DNA of 64,000 nucleotides from Torreya grandis (Eukaryota; Streptophyta; Pinopsida; Cupressales; Taxaceae): positions 1,259,501-1,323,500 of the forward strand of contig JARHVA010002005.1 in the NCBI GenBank assembly GCA_037957365.1. The letters run 5' to 3'. Below, piece by piece: positions 46,415 to 58,880 of this stretch. Position 1 is the first letter of the stretch; every line of letters begins with the position of its first letter. A program made the position numbers and the translations under genes. Under the pieces are notes generated by a model. That model was not told the origin of the DNA and ran no database searches. It saw only the letters and a list, made by a program, of their open reading frames with translations.

Positions 46415-48194
46415 AATCATATACATGGAACATTTCCCTTGTAGATGTATGACAAGAAGCATGGAATCTTAGGAAACAAACAAAAAATATGCATGGTATG
46501 GATCATGAAAAATTAAGGAACACTATGCATGATATAGATCATGACACCAATCATATATAAATGCAGTGTAAACAAAGCAAACAAGGAAGGCACACTAAGC
46601 ACAAATAAAGCACACCATACTCATAGTAAACATGTTAAACAATAGAACAACCATAGTACATAAAGGAATCAAGCATAAACATGTGAAACATAACATAAAA
46701 TGGAAATAAATAACATTTATTCAATCATTTAGAAATAAAGAGAGGTGCACCAAACAATAAGCATGTGAAAAAATCATGTCAATCACTATGGAATCAAACT
46801 AATAAATATGAAGCAAAGTCGCATATAACTAATCACAAAGAAACATTGAATTGAAAGAATGTAGAGCATGAACATAAACACACATGGAACCAATTATCAT
46901 ACAAAGGTACATAATAGGAAATATAAACCAAAATATATAAGACACATGAGAGCTCAATATGATAAAGGAAATTAGGAAAGACAGAACCTAACATAATGTT
47001 AGGATATGCCCCTAAAATGACCACAAAGCGAGCATGAGAGGTGCCCCCTAACCAACTTTAAATTCATTATAATATGTTTATACCTATAGATCATGTATCT
47101 AAATCAGTAATACCATCAATAATAAGTATGCGATAAATATAACCTCTATCAATAGGTGAATAATCCTAATGTTCCAATTTAAATATGCATGTAACACTCA
47201 AATATAAAGGAAAATAAGTTACAAAATAAAAAATGTCTAAATGAATCAACCAATCACAAAAAGGAAAACAAGGAGGAAAATTAAGAAGAAAAAGGTTGGG
47301 GCAAGGGATGGGAACCCTAATAACCTATAACTTACCTTTAAACTATGCACACTATGGGGCATATGGCCTTAATATATATTATTATACTATCATTTGGAAG
47401 TTTACACATGATTTTGGGATGGGACACAACAAACATATGCAAGGGACTTATGCAAATTAAAATAGCACAATCAAACAAGGGGGAAATCTATAATAATGAC
47501 ACATGTATAATAATAAAGAACCAAAAGCAATAAAAGAGGAAGGAAGAAGGTAACTTCAAAATTTGAGACATATAAACCATGACATGAATTGGGTATGAAA
47601 TCCAAAATAAATTATAATCAAAATATGAACATGAAAAAGGAAGAAGGTAAATTCAAAATTCAAACATGAATATAAAATGAATCATAGGAGATTGAAAGAA
47701 CCTAAAAAATAATGGAGAACCCAAGTGGGTAATAAGTTGGAGAAGAACGCCAAGAAGGAAATATAGTGTAAGAAAACACATAAAATATAAGCAAAGAAAT
47801 AAATAAAAAAAATTGAATCTTTTTATGGGAAAATAAATATTGTTCAAGTGTGTTGTCACCTAAAATTTCAATCGTCAAATTTTTAGACCCCATCAATTTT
47901 TCTCGAGGGATTCTAGAAAATTAGACAAAAAATATAAGTACATGACTTAGTTTTTTATGTGATCTTGTCAAGTTGGGGTTTTTAGGTTGAATTAAATCCA
48001 TTGGACCTTGATGGGTATAATGAAATCATCTTTAATGGCTAAAATTTAGTTATCCTAATGACTGTAATGCAGTCATCAAACACTAACAATTGTAATGCAG
48101 TCATCTAACTCCATTGGCTAATGGTAAACTTGATTACTATAATGTAGTATCAAACCCTAATGATTATAATGCAATCATCTAACCCATGTTGATT

Positions 48195-51100
48195 CTTCAA
48201 AATGAACCACAAGTGCTCTTTAATGTTGATGAACACTTGTCATTTTAGGATTTGAAAAATCCAAGGCATGAGTTGCAGTTAGTGATAATTCAATGATGTT
48301 TGTGGTGGAATAGAAGCAAAGTATGAGAACTGTCCATAACATTTGTTTGATTTAGTGGTTGGGAGCCACCAAGGTTTAAATATTTAATATATTTAATAGT
48401 TTGATGACTTAGAGGCTAAACTAATTGAGTATTAACAATGATCTTTTAGCTAAAGTAAATCTTGATAGAAATAAGAAAAGAGAAGGGTAAAGTAAGAAAG
48501 AAACATGATTGGAGGTTTTCATCTCAAATATTATGACAAGATTCCAATTAATTTGATCATACATGAACCAATTTATGTTATAAAATAACATAAGTTCAAA
48601 TTACATCACAAATCATGAAAAATTTAGAGGAAAAGTATGAATCATAAGTAAGAACCAAGTTTACTTTAAACATTTGCTATTGTGATCTAAATAACCTACG
48701 TACATCCAAATGTAGAGAAAATAAAATGAAGTATTCTTGAGTTATTTACAATTAATCTAGAATGTATCATAAATTAACAACCCTATGACATATAATGTAA
48801 CTCAAGACAAGAATAATCATTATAATTCAAGATGGCTATATGCAATTGAGAGGTAGCATGGACATTTAACAAACTATCTAGACAATATTTTCAGAATTCT
48901 CTAGTTATATTAAATGCTCCTAGTATACAATTACTCAAAAACTCTCTCTTTATAAAATGGTAATCATCTGCCTATTTATAAGAAACATAGGCAACTAACT
49001 GATTAACTTTCAAAATATCCACATGTGGATAAGGACAACTGTCCTTGATACAAAGATACAATGTGAAAGATCCCATGCCAACTTGACAAGAAAGAGTATA
49101 TGATTATAGACTAGCAATACTTTATAAAAGAAAGTCTCCTTATATAAAAACACTAGTGGGCCCCTCAATTAACCTTGTCTAAGGAAGTCTTTCACCTTGG
49201 TGTATTATTCTTTGATTAGTTCAAAATCCACTACAGGCTTCATTAGATAATCCTCTTCTTGATTTGCTAACTTGTCGAATTCATTGTGAACCTGAGATAC
49301 AAGATCCTTAATACATTATGATTTTTTGATTTGCTTCTCTAAAAAAATAATGATATCAAGGATCTTCTGGTTATCCTTGGCAAAATGGCCTTTATTGTCT
49401 CTGATGCCCTGAATGTGAACACTAACCTTTTGCTTGAATTCTTCATCACTAATCAGGCCTATAGTAATGGTTTGAGAAGGGTTATCTAATATATTCCCCC
49501 AAATGTTTCTCAATATGTGTTACCAAGACCAATTATCTCTTTATGAAGTTATTGACATCATTATACCAGGTGATTAAATCCTCTTGCTTATCCATCAAAA
49601 CTATCATCTAATTAGAAATCAAAAGAGTTCTTGTGCACCACCATGATCTCCAACTACTTCCAATCCTTGATTGCAATTCTACCAATGTCTTGTGGAAAGG
49701 GTTGGACCTGAGCCTTCTTATTATTCTTGTACATCCCATCCATTCCTTGGATGATTTGATAACCAATTTCTTGCTCATCAAGCTTATTGGGAACATGAAC
49801 AGGCAATCTATATGGTTGGACCATGATTCCTTCTATCCTTATTACAGTGTAATCTAGATAGAACCACATGTCCCCCATGGTTTCCACTTGTATTTTGATT
49901 AGAGGATGAAGTATGGGCATAGGGATACTAGTGATTATCTCATAAATAGTTGGGAAGACACCATCACATATGAATTACATATGGTTCCTATATTTGAATA
50001 TATGCAATTTGGAGTAATGATGGGAAATGGTAGTTCTACCATCAGGGGACCAATTTTAGATGTCGAGGAAACTAATAAAATTTAAGAGTGAGTCCATGAG
50101 GTAAGATATCATAAATTATTTCTTGGAGGTCTTTCTCTTGATGGATGTAAATTTTTTGTCCAAGAAAATGCTTATTATGTCCAATGGGATGGGTTAAGTT
50201 CTGCTCCAACATGCAATGGACATAAGATACCCAAACCTTAATCAAATAAGTAGTAGAAGAGGCACCAAGGGCTCTATTTAATAAGGTCATAACCACCCTA
50301 ATGTCCTCCATAAATTGGACAATAGGAATCCCACCATCAGGGGACCTGAAAACATGGGAACCTTGGATTAATTAAGGTGAGAGGACTGAATCCAAGTTTT
50401 GGGAGTTTGTCCATTCTCTCAAGGATGGGAGATCGACATGAGGTAAAGGGAACTTATAGTAAGCCTCAAAGGCCATGGGAGATGTACATACAACTTTCTT
50501 AGTACTTCCTCCATGAATAATCCTTTCCCAATCTATCCTATAATGAACAAAAATAGGAACAAGAAGGTCAATGCAATGTATTACCTCTAGTTTAGCAGCC
50601 GCATGGTGAAGGCCTGCCAACTGAATTGATACTAGGTCTTTGTATCTTTGGTACACCATAACATTCCTCTTTTCCTCTTAGGAAATTGGTTATAACTCCT
50701 CTGTAAAGAAGAAGAATAACTCATACCAATTCATGATTTTGGGTACATTCAATGTTACCAAATCTAACTTTGTGTCTTTGAAGACCTTTCCTTCACCATC
50801 TAAAGTCAGATAAAGCTCTGCTTCCATTTTCATTTGTTGCCTACCTACCACCATTGATGACACTAAATTGTAGTCATAATATTACTAAATATTTCACTAA
50901 GGCACTTACTCTATTTTTGAGTTACACTTATTTTAATTGCAATGCAATCAATTGAACTGACTCAAGTCTTTATTTATAAAGGGTTTAGGGTTTTTAGCTT
51001 TAATGGCAAAAATATCTAGCTCTTGATCTCATACGTGCCTTAGATTTGATGGTACCTCATTCTCATGTCTTCTACATTTTTGAGCATAGGATATCTTTCA

Positions 51101-52318
51101 TTTTGATCCTCTATGCTTATGTGGAGCCTATATGACAAGGTTCCATGCCTTTCACAAAAATTTCATAAATGCTAGTTGAAGACTAGTTGTTAGCTTTCAA
51201 AAGTCCTCTTTATTTTACTTTAAAAATCTGAATCTAGGTCCTTGAATTTCATTGGTCCTTTGATCTTTAAGCTCACTAGTTATGCCATGTGTCAAGCTTG
51301 TGCGAACTTTGAAAGTTCCTCAAATTTGTTGCACCATTGGACCGAATCCAATGAATAAGCGATCACCGTTGGATCTTTGTTTAGGCTTTAAAAATTATCT
51401 AAATTAAATTTAATGAGTTTGGTAACATCAAATATGTCCTTGTAGACGTTAAATGATGTGAGTGAACCTGTCAAATTTAAGACAATAAATTTTTTTGATC
51501 TAATGATTAAGTGTCATGCGTAAGGCTTTTGAGAGTTCCTAAGGATTTAGAGTTGATGCATGCCATTATATTAGAACCTCCAATGTAGCAAGGACCATCA
51601 TATCAAATCTTGAGTGGTTAATAATTGCTAGTGTCCTTTTAGGTGTCAGCGTTAATTCTCACCATTGGATTAAAACCTCTAAAAAAGTGATCACTATTGG
51701 ATCTTTACTGGGCCCAAATCAATAACTAAGGTTAAAAATAAAACTTCGATCTCGATGCATCATTGGATCAAATCCAATGAACAAGCATAAAGCGTTAAAT
51801 CTACAAAAGCACATGAACTTTAAGTTAAGGCCTAATCATGTATAAAATTTAGCTTAAGGTTTAGATTATTAAAGAGTTATTCATGTTTACAAACACAAAT
51901 AAGATTTAAACCTTAATGAAATTTATTTAACCCAAAAGAGATCTCATATTTTAAAAGGGGAAAAGGGTCTAAGTCATGAATCTACATTAATATTCGATCA
52001 TGTTTGAAAAACATGCTTAATATAAAGTTTAGACTTAAGGTCATTTAACCAAAGGAAATAAATTTCCCACTAGATTTTCTTGCGAACATTTAAATTCAAA
52101 CCCCTAAGGTTTACTTCTTGGGAACCCTAGCTTCTTCCATGGAACCTATAATTAATCACCTTGAAGATGATTATTAGTAACATTAATCCATAAAACATAA
52201 TCATAATCAGATACACCAAATCTCATGTCCTTTTTAAAATTGATTTTCCTTTAAAATTCAAGATAAAACAATCTTTCACATTCAATCCAGAATACAAATG
52301 TTCTGGAAATAATCACAG
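48195..52318 (-). repeat. Left flanking repeat of element 2 (presumed 3' LTR; upper limit uncertain)
   Basis: 48195-49716 is repeated at 59557-61074 (CTTCAAAATG, GATTTGAAAAATCCAAGGCATGAGTTG, GGAAACATAGG..., TGGGCCCCTCAATT...). Beyond 49716 no second copy is available in the window. The 5' limit is guessed at about 52318, where the minus strand reads AAAAGGGGAACCC then TGTGATTATT, a possible purine tract plus TG start. If right, the LTR is about 4.1 kb. Confidence 0.5.
49160..50880 (-). pseudogene. Decayed ORF within the flanking repeat of element 2
   Basis: On the minus strand a chain of frames reads as one protein-like sequence of roughly 500-570 residues: LDGEGKVFKDTKLDLVTLNV, WYELFFF, then 50659-50372 (MVYQRYKDLVSIQLAGLHHA...), 50311-50072 (MEDIRVVMTLLNRALG...), 49920-49654, 49513-49316 (NPSQTITIGLISDEEFKQKV...) and on to DKLANQEEDYLMKPVVDFEL near 49230. 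In the right repeat (60540-60860) the same frame encodes nearly the same residues (IGLISDEELKQKV, DKLANQEEDYLIKPIVDFEL). I do not recognise the family. It is broken by several stops and shifts. It could be an LTR-borne accessory ORF or an ORF captured by the element. Confidence 0.55.
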
Positions 52319-53357
52319 GGTTCCCCTTTTCAAAAAAGAAAGATGGGGGGTGTTGGTCTCATCAAATGGTGACTCACAGGGGCAACATAGAAATATGTTG
52401 GAACATGGAACTCTGGTTTAAACTTGTACATGAACTTTATATTCCATTTGGACATATACTCTCTTTTGAATAAACTTTCAGTTGAAACAAGTTCCTTATG
52501 TGTAAAATTTGAACTTAGATATTAAAACATAAACATGCAGTGTGTGCTTTGATTCCACTTACTTTTTGTCATGAACTTATAGAAACAACATCTAAGTTCA
52601 TATACTTTTGGTCCATTGCACTTAACTTTGAGCACTTTAGATATTATTTGATAATAATAAATATTAGTTCAAGGAGGCTTAGGCATTGCTCTGCTACCAG
52701 CCAGCCATCTATAGCCCCGACATAGATACCTTTGGTTTCACTCAAGGTCTTGCTCCACTACCAGTTAGGCATACATAGCCCCAATGGAGGTTACCTGAAT
52801 CACCTTTGATTCTATTTCCATAGATTTTGCAATGAGTTTTTTTAATATTTTCTAGGTATTTTGCAAATTTTGAAAACTAGTAAAGCCTGGTTTTAAGGAT
52901 TTGGTCAAATGCCCTAGCATTAAGATACTCTCCTTTAGTTGAAGCTTTAGTCCATGATAGGGATGTGTTTTAAGTGTAAGCATGAATATGAGTTAATAAA
53001 CTAAATTCACATTGTACACATATGACTCTTCATAAAACCAAGTTTTGATTTAGAATAAGATTTTAATATTTGTAGGACATTGAGTTCCTATACCAATCCG
53101 TACTAGTACATTTGGTTACTTCATGATGATTTATTGCCACCTCATGTTCACCTTTGTAAGATTCATACCCACACTTTTAAGCAATTAAAAACCAAAAATA
53201 ATATTATGAGACCTTACTATAACCAAGGAACACCACCAAGTAAGAAAAAACCAAAATACAAACAAACAAATATATACAAGCCCAATAAGGAAAAAAAACA
53301 AAGTAAAAAAGGAAACTAACTAGCCTACCTACTCTAACTTTAACAATATTACACATT
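50881..53357 (-). other. Non-coding region downstream of element 2 integrase
   Basis: No domain is recognisable. It contains the 63-bp duplication at 52683-52815, an uncertain LTR start near 52318, and a C-poor, A-rich stretch at 53180-53320. Short open frames here have no family resemblance. Confidence 0.5.
52683..52815. repeat. Two-copy ~63-bp repeat with CTACCAG...ATAGCCCC
   Basis: Copies at 52683-52745 and 52746-52815 share GCTCYRCTACCAG, then AGNCAT, ATAGCCCC and CCTTTG-TTC-A segments. It is relatively GC-rich for its setting and lies in the 3' non-coding part of element 2. Confidence 0.65.
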
Positions 53358-54536
53358 CATTCCATGAAGATCCCCAGTGGGGTAGCAACAATGTAGTACT
53401 TGAGGTAATTCCCATTGGTGGGTAAAGTAAAGTTTTTTCCTTAGAGATCTTTCAACTTGAAAGTGTTGTTGCCCAAGATTTCTGTAATTTGGTATAGGCC
53501 AATCCATAAAAGAGTGAACTTACCATGTTTGCCTTTAGGCTTTGATGCCTTATCCCAAAGAAGGACAAGGTTTCCTTGCCTAAACACCTTCACTTTAGAT
53601 CTCTTATCAAACCATCTTTTCATGGTTGATTGGTGTCTACTGAAGTCTGTAAATGCCTTTTCTCTGGCATCTTCTTGAATAATGTCTAATAGCCTAGAAT
53701 TAGTAAGTTCCTAGTTGTCCTCCATGTATTCTCACATGAATGTGAACGTAGGGAACTTCAAGGTGATGGGAAAGATAGTTTATTAACCATATACCAAAAA
53801 AATGGTGAAGCCTTAAGAGCTTGTTTGATCCTAATTCGATCTACTCATCATGCAAACTTAAGAAGTTTATGCCATGTTCTAGGTTTATCTTCAGCAGATT
53901 TTTGTTTGTGGATTCAAAAACACCATTTACTTGAGGGTATTGATTGGAATAAAACTTGAGTTCAATGTCTTTGTCATAATCCCATTCCATCATTTCAATA
54001 GAAATGAATGCATATCCATTGTCACAAACCAAAGAAACTGGGGTTCCAAATCTAGTACAAATATTTTCCTCTAAGAAATTGATTACCTCTTCTATTCTAC
54101 ATTGCTTAGTGGCTATGACCTCAATCCACCTTTTGAAATAGTCCATAGTAGTTATGACAAACTTATGACCTTCAAAATAATTAAGGTTGATTACTCCTAT
54201 AAAGTCTAATCCCCATTGTGTGAAAGGCTTATCCACCATCACATGCTGTAAAGGTATGGCTAGCTTTGGTTCCTTTATGCTAAAGATATGGCATGAATGA
54301 CACTCCCTCACATGCTTATAAGCATCTTTGAAGAGGGTTGGACAATAATATCCAACCTTGAGAATATTTTGAGATGTGGTTCTTCCTGAAGGGTGTCCAC
54401 TTCCTAGCTTCTCATAGAAGGTAGTTATAATCCAAGCTGCTTCTTCCTTGGACACACATCTCAAATAAATTCCCTCAAAGTTCCTCATATACAAGACTCC
54501 ATTCCTAATGAGGTAATGATTTAATTTGAGCCTCAA
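53358..54536 (-). pseudogene. Element 2 integrase
   Basis: From 54536 the minus strand encodes the integrase: YYCPTLFKDAYKHVRECHSCH (zinc-finger half; the expected first His is lost), FTQWGLDFIGVINLNYFEGHK (first Asp), VSLVCDNGYAFIS (second Asp) and YPQVNGVFESTNKNLLKI (Glu). After stops and shifts (53841-53700) comes the C-terminal part at 53623-53441: RWFDKRSKVKVFRQGNLVLLW, then GLYQITEILGNNTFKL, a stop, and a short tail to about 53358 (GNYLKYY). Integrase joins the cDNA to the host chromosome. The catalytic DDE residues are kept, but the frame is broken. Confidence 0.85.
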
Positions 54537-54539
54537 TGC

Positions 54540-55230
54540 TCTCTTTTATTCTCTTATAAATCCTAGGGGACAAACACCATTGACCAATAAATGGATAATA
54601 GAGCCATACCACTCATTGGGTTGGAAGCTTCATTGATCTACTTGCATCACATGTAATTTTGGGTCAATATTAATGATCAACTAAAATAAACCTTGAAATT
54701 TCAATAATTTGGCTATTTTCATCTCTATATCACATTCTTGTAGAATTTCCATCCACTTGCCTCTTCTTTCCTCGAGCTCATTCTAACTCAACATAAGCTT
54801 TGCAACTGGATCAGGTAATATGGCATGCACCTTGTTTCTAAGGAGGTAATGTCTAAATTTTTTTACTACATTTATCAATGCATAAGCTTACTTATTGATC
54901 ATAGAATAATTCACTTATACATTTTTGAAGTCATGAAAACTATGGGATGATCATTCCCATGAACTTTTTGAGTTAAACCTACATCCATAATATGCTCAGA
55001 AACAAATGAATATAGATAGAAATCTTTTGATAAATCAGGACTTATGAGGATTGGAGCTTCAGTGATTGCCTTTTTAATGTCAGTGAAGACCTTCTTGGAT
55101 TCTTCATTCCAAGAAATTATAGCATCTTTCTTAAGCATATTATTCAAAGGTTTGACAATCTTACTGAAACTTGAAATAAACTTCCTCACAAAGTTAATCT
55201 TGCCAAAGAATGACTTAAGTTATTTTTAGC
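54540..55230 (-). pseudogene. Element 2 RT-linked RNase H
   Basis: Frame 55189-54911 reads MRKFISSFSKIVKPLNNMLKK, ISWNEESKKVFTDIKKAITEA and PDLSKDFYLYSFVSEHIM, the RT connection and RNase H start. Further decayed sequence (INKxAYALINVVKKFRHYLL near 54880, ELEERRGKWMEILQECDIEM near 54750) completes the domain. Asp in FYLYSF (normally D) appears changed. Stops separate the parts. Confidence 0.75.
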
Positions 55231-55980
55231 TATTGGGCAATCCAATTTTAGAGATGGCCTCTACTCTATCAAGATCTACGGAGATCCCATCTGTGGTAAT
55301 GACATGTCCCAATAAGTTTCCTTCAGTGACATAGAATATGCTTTTCTTGGGGTTAAGAGATACACCATACTTCTTCTATCAAACACTTGTCTCAAATGTA
55401 TGAAATGTTCCTCTCTATTTCTATAAAATACTGTAAGATCATCCATATATATGATGATACACTTTCCCACTAAACCTTGGAAAGCATGGTCCATGGGCCT
55501 TTGAAAAGTTGCCCCTATATTAATTATTCCAAAAGGCATTATCTTGTAAGCATCTGTTCCCTATTTAGTAGTAGAATCTATTTTCATCCTATCTTCTGGA
55601 GCAATAAGCACTTGGTTATATCCAAGAAATACATCTAAAAAAGACATCATGGATGAACCTAAAGTAGTTTAGATAACCTAGTCTAGATAAGGGTAATTAT
55701 CCTTTTCAGATGCTCTATTTAGATTTCTAAAATCTATGCATAATCTTATTTCTCCATTCTTTTTTTTTATTGGGACTAGGTTTACAACCCAAGTGGAATG
55801 CCTAATAGGAAACATGGTGTTTACATCCAATAGTTTCTTGACTTCTTTAAAAATCATGGGTTCTAAAATAGGGTTAACTGGCCTTTGCTTCTATCTAAAG
55901 GGTTTGAAACCTTCTTGAAGAGGTATAGTATGAGTAATAACCCTCAGGTTAAATATTTTGAAATCTTCATAGGACCAAGC
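55231..55980 (-). pseudogene. Element 2 reverse transcriptase
   Basis: On the minus strand: WSYEDFKIFNLRVITHTIPL (about 55975), STWVVNLVPIKKKNGEIRLC, IDFRNLNRASEKDNYPYLD, then FLGYNQVL and MPFGIINIGATFQRPMDHAF, and the intact catalytic IIYMDDLTVF (YMDD at 55448-55437). Several stops interrupt it (for example in DYPYLDxVI). RT copies element RNA into DNA. The wording matches the dicot and gymnosperm Tat-like RT rather than element 1's. Confidence 0.85.
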
Positions 55981-56289
55981 AATTACATGTATTTTGTAAG
56001 CAAATCTCTAGCTTTTCTATTTTCCATTTTAGTGCAAGTCTTTCTTATATTCACCATTTGGGGCCGATCAAGTGGGCCAAGGTTCGTTGCATGATAATCC
56101 TTACCATTTACCTTGGGTTGTTTAGGTGCTTCAAAAATCTTATCAAGATCAAATAATCTTTCTAATGAAATCATCCCTTTAGGTATCTTATTGTCACTTA
56201 ATTGGATGATTTTCCCATTAAGTTCCTTCTCAAGAAAAGTTTCATCAACCTCATCAATAATGTGAGCTTCAATAGCTCCAAAATTAGTT

Positions 56290-56800
56290 AAGAAATCTAT
56301 TATTTGTTGATCATCATTGAAAACTTGGAAATGATTTATATTTTTAGGGATTGAAGGACATGGTACTAGCTCAATACTGAGGTTTTGAGAATCATGATTA
56401 GGTATTAGGTTATCTATAGTAGAGGCAAGCTCATCAGTAACTTGGTTTTCTTTCTTGGGAACATATGAGATATTGAAGGCATCAAAAGATTCCACCAAGT
56501 ACCAAATTCTAAATTTGTACTTCTTAAGATAGGATAACTTGCATTGGTACCTGCTCCTTACTTGATTAACTATAAGTTCATAATATCCATAGACCAAAAT
56601 CTCCTTGACCTTGTGTTTGATGGCAAATTTCAATCCTAGGATGAGAGCCTCATACTCAGCCAAATTATTGGTACAATGGAATTATAACCTATAAGCTGCA
56701 TGGTATTGCTTTTCTGAAGGATCTATCAATACAATACGAGCTCCTGATCATGATTTACATTTGACACCATCAATGTATAACTTCCACAAACCAAAAATTA
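56290..56800 (-). pseudogene. Element 2 archaeal-type RNase H, located before RT
   Basis: Minus-strand sequence GLWKLYIDGVKCKS (about 56795-56755), a stop, FHCTNNLAEYEALILGLKFA (56680-56620), VYGYYELIVNQVRSRYQCK and NISYVPKKENQVTDELAS. First Asp (YIDG) and Glu (AEYEAL) are present; the Asp of VYGDSEL is replaced by Tyr. The domain lies between protease and RT, joined to RT by a linker of about 100 residues (56290-55983). In element 1 the same domain lies between RNase H and integrase. Confidence 0.8.
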
Positions 56801-57390
56801 GAGAACTCTTAAAAACTGGTTCTTTTGTAATTTCCAAAGTGAAAACTCCCAAATTAGAATCCAAGAAATTTACCCTTTCATTGACAGCATTGTATTCTGT
56901 TATCATGTGTTTCATTCTGGTTTCCCTTTCTACTCTTATTTGATTTGGAAAACCTTTCCAAGGAAGCCATAAGTATGAGAAATCATTAGACATGTAACCA
57001 TTTAAGGTCTTAGTCCATTCTCTACTTAAGAGCAATCCATAAGCAATAGGCATTTCTACCACTTGAATATCAATGAATTGCTGAACCTTGGGTTCACTAG
57101 CTAGTTGTATATGTACATTCAATAATTCCCCTATAAATTTAACTATATATTTATCTAATTGAGTGACTAACCTATTATAATTTATTGGATTTAATCCAAG
57201 TTATTCACATATCTCAATAGGCATAATGTTGGTTGAAGCTCCAAAATGTAAAAGACAATTATGAACATTCTTCCCAAATATCTTGACTATAAGTAAAAAA
57301 GGTGGAGACTCTGCTTTGATTACTTGCATAATTACATTTGTACTATCACTCTTAGGGGGCTTCCTAATTTTCTTGGACAAGGATTCCAAG
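56801..57390 (-). pseudogene. Element 2 aspartic protease
   Basis: The frame 57389-57201 encodes SPPFLLIVKIFGKNVHNCLL followed by HFGASTNIMP: the active-site Asp of the usual IDSGAS is His here. After a stop, 57122-56801 continues with IQLASEPKVQQFIDIQVVEM, YGLLLSREWTKTLNGYMS and WLPWKGFPNQI, the C-terminal half and linker typical of this family. The lost Asp would abolish cleavage. Confidence 0.8.
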
Positions 57391-58880
57391 AGTAAGTCTC
57401 TTTATTTTGTGATCTGAGTTAGCTCGTGTAGAGTGATATTAGCTTTAATATTTTTCATATCTTCCACAGTATTGTAGCCAATTTTGGTTAGAGGATCAAT
57501 ACTTAGCTTAAAATAACTTCCTTTAAGGGGTTCAAGATTATTCCTTGATGCAATGTCTAGAGGGGTCCCATAATTGTTACGAGGGGTAGAGGTAGTCAAT
57601 GGTTGTTTTTATTCCCTATTTCTCAGAGGATATGTCTTGAAAAATTATTGGAATACTTGAATCTCCTCAGGAATGTTATTAGGTTCATTATCTTCTTGGA
57701 AAGGGAATTAAAAATTTTCCACCATATGCACTTGGTTAGATGGTTTAGATTCAAAAGAATTTGTAGCAAAATCTTTGTTTGGAACCACTTCAAATGTCTC
57801 AAGTTCTTCTTGAAAAGCCTCAAAGGCTTTACAAAACTCAATGCAATCAATCTCACCATACTTCGAAGTAACATGCACCCTAAAATAATCTGGTAAGGTA
57901 ATATTAGTGAGTTTTATATCTATATTCTTTTTTCTAGAGGAAGGCTCATTAGCTTTATTATTATAGAAACTATCATTCTGAAATCTATTCCCAAGCCTGT
58001 TGAACTTTTGTAAAGTGAAGTTCCTTCCAGAGTTGTCATTAGTATTACCAAATTATTTTTGCAATTATAAAAAATCTATGCTAAGCTTTTGTACCATTTT
58101 TAATATAAACTCATTCTCATTTTTTAGAACCTTAGAACTTTGACCTTGGATACTGTTAATGCTACTTATAGGCACTAGGGCCTTTTGGTCATTGACATGG
58201 GATCCATTAGTAGCTTGATGGCGCAAGAAACCTGAATTTTGATTAGGGCCAGCATGGCTAGTAGGTAATACTTTCAAAGAAGGGTACTGGTTTAATGCTT
58301 GAGTATTTTGGTTATTATTTGGGAAAATGTTTAATGTAGACATTTGAGGATTAACATTGGGATAGAATAAGTAATCTGTCCTTGGGTTTGCATTTGGTTG
58401 CTAATAACGACTACTTCAGAATAGGCTTGAGCCAATGTGATGATAGGTGGAAGTGTTCTCTTCAGAAACAGAAAAGTCTTGGGGTCAACAACATCTTTGT
58501 AAACCTCTAAATCTAAAACTTTCTTAGGTTTATATGGATCCATGGTCTAACTAAACATGTTTTAGAACCTAACATTAAAGGACCTAATATGTTCACTTTT
58601 ATCTCTCTTAATAGTGATAAATTGATGATAGATGACACAAGGGATTATGATCTTTCCAAATTGATCAATAAAAATAATTTTAAAGTTATTCCATGAGATA
58701 ATTAAATTGTTAGGCAGATTAAGGAACCATTCATATGCAACATCTTTGAATGTACATGGGAACAACCTACATGATGCATCTTCATGAATGACATTTAACA
58801 ATCTTAATGCAACTTTGAAATATTTAACATGTTCTTTAGCATTTCTAATAATAGTTAGACTAAATATTGGCAAACATTTT
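57391..58880 (-). pseudogene. Element 2 gag
   Basis: The frame 58873-58562 shows the retrotransposon gag core: HVKYFKVALRLLNV, then SCRLFPCTFKDVAYEWFLNL and ISWNNFKIIFIDQFG. Downstream frames (58543-58331, 58343-58065, 57874-57623, 57599-57402) carry linker-like sequence such as SKYGEIDCIEF and ending TLHELTQITK before protease. I see no clear CCHC zinc knuckle. Gag forms the particle that houses reverse transcription. Multiple stops and shifts. Confidence 0.75.

Larger units (their letters stand above)
45499..48190. other. Non-coding AT-rich stretch
   Basis: Apart from the tandem array and microsatellite listed separately I recognise nothing. From 48050 to 48185 the phrase TAATGNAGTCATC recurs four times (TGTAATGCAGTCATC twice, then decayed forms), a short imperfect local repetition just before element 2. 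Confidence 0.5.

Noticed and set aside
46190..46462. Minus-strand open frame with Thr-His repeats
   Set aside because: It is a translation of the TG microsatellite.
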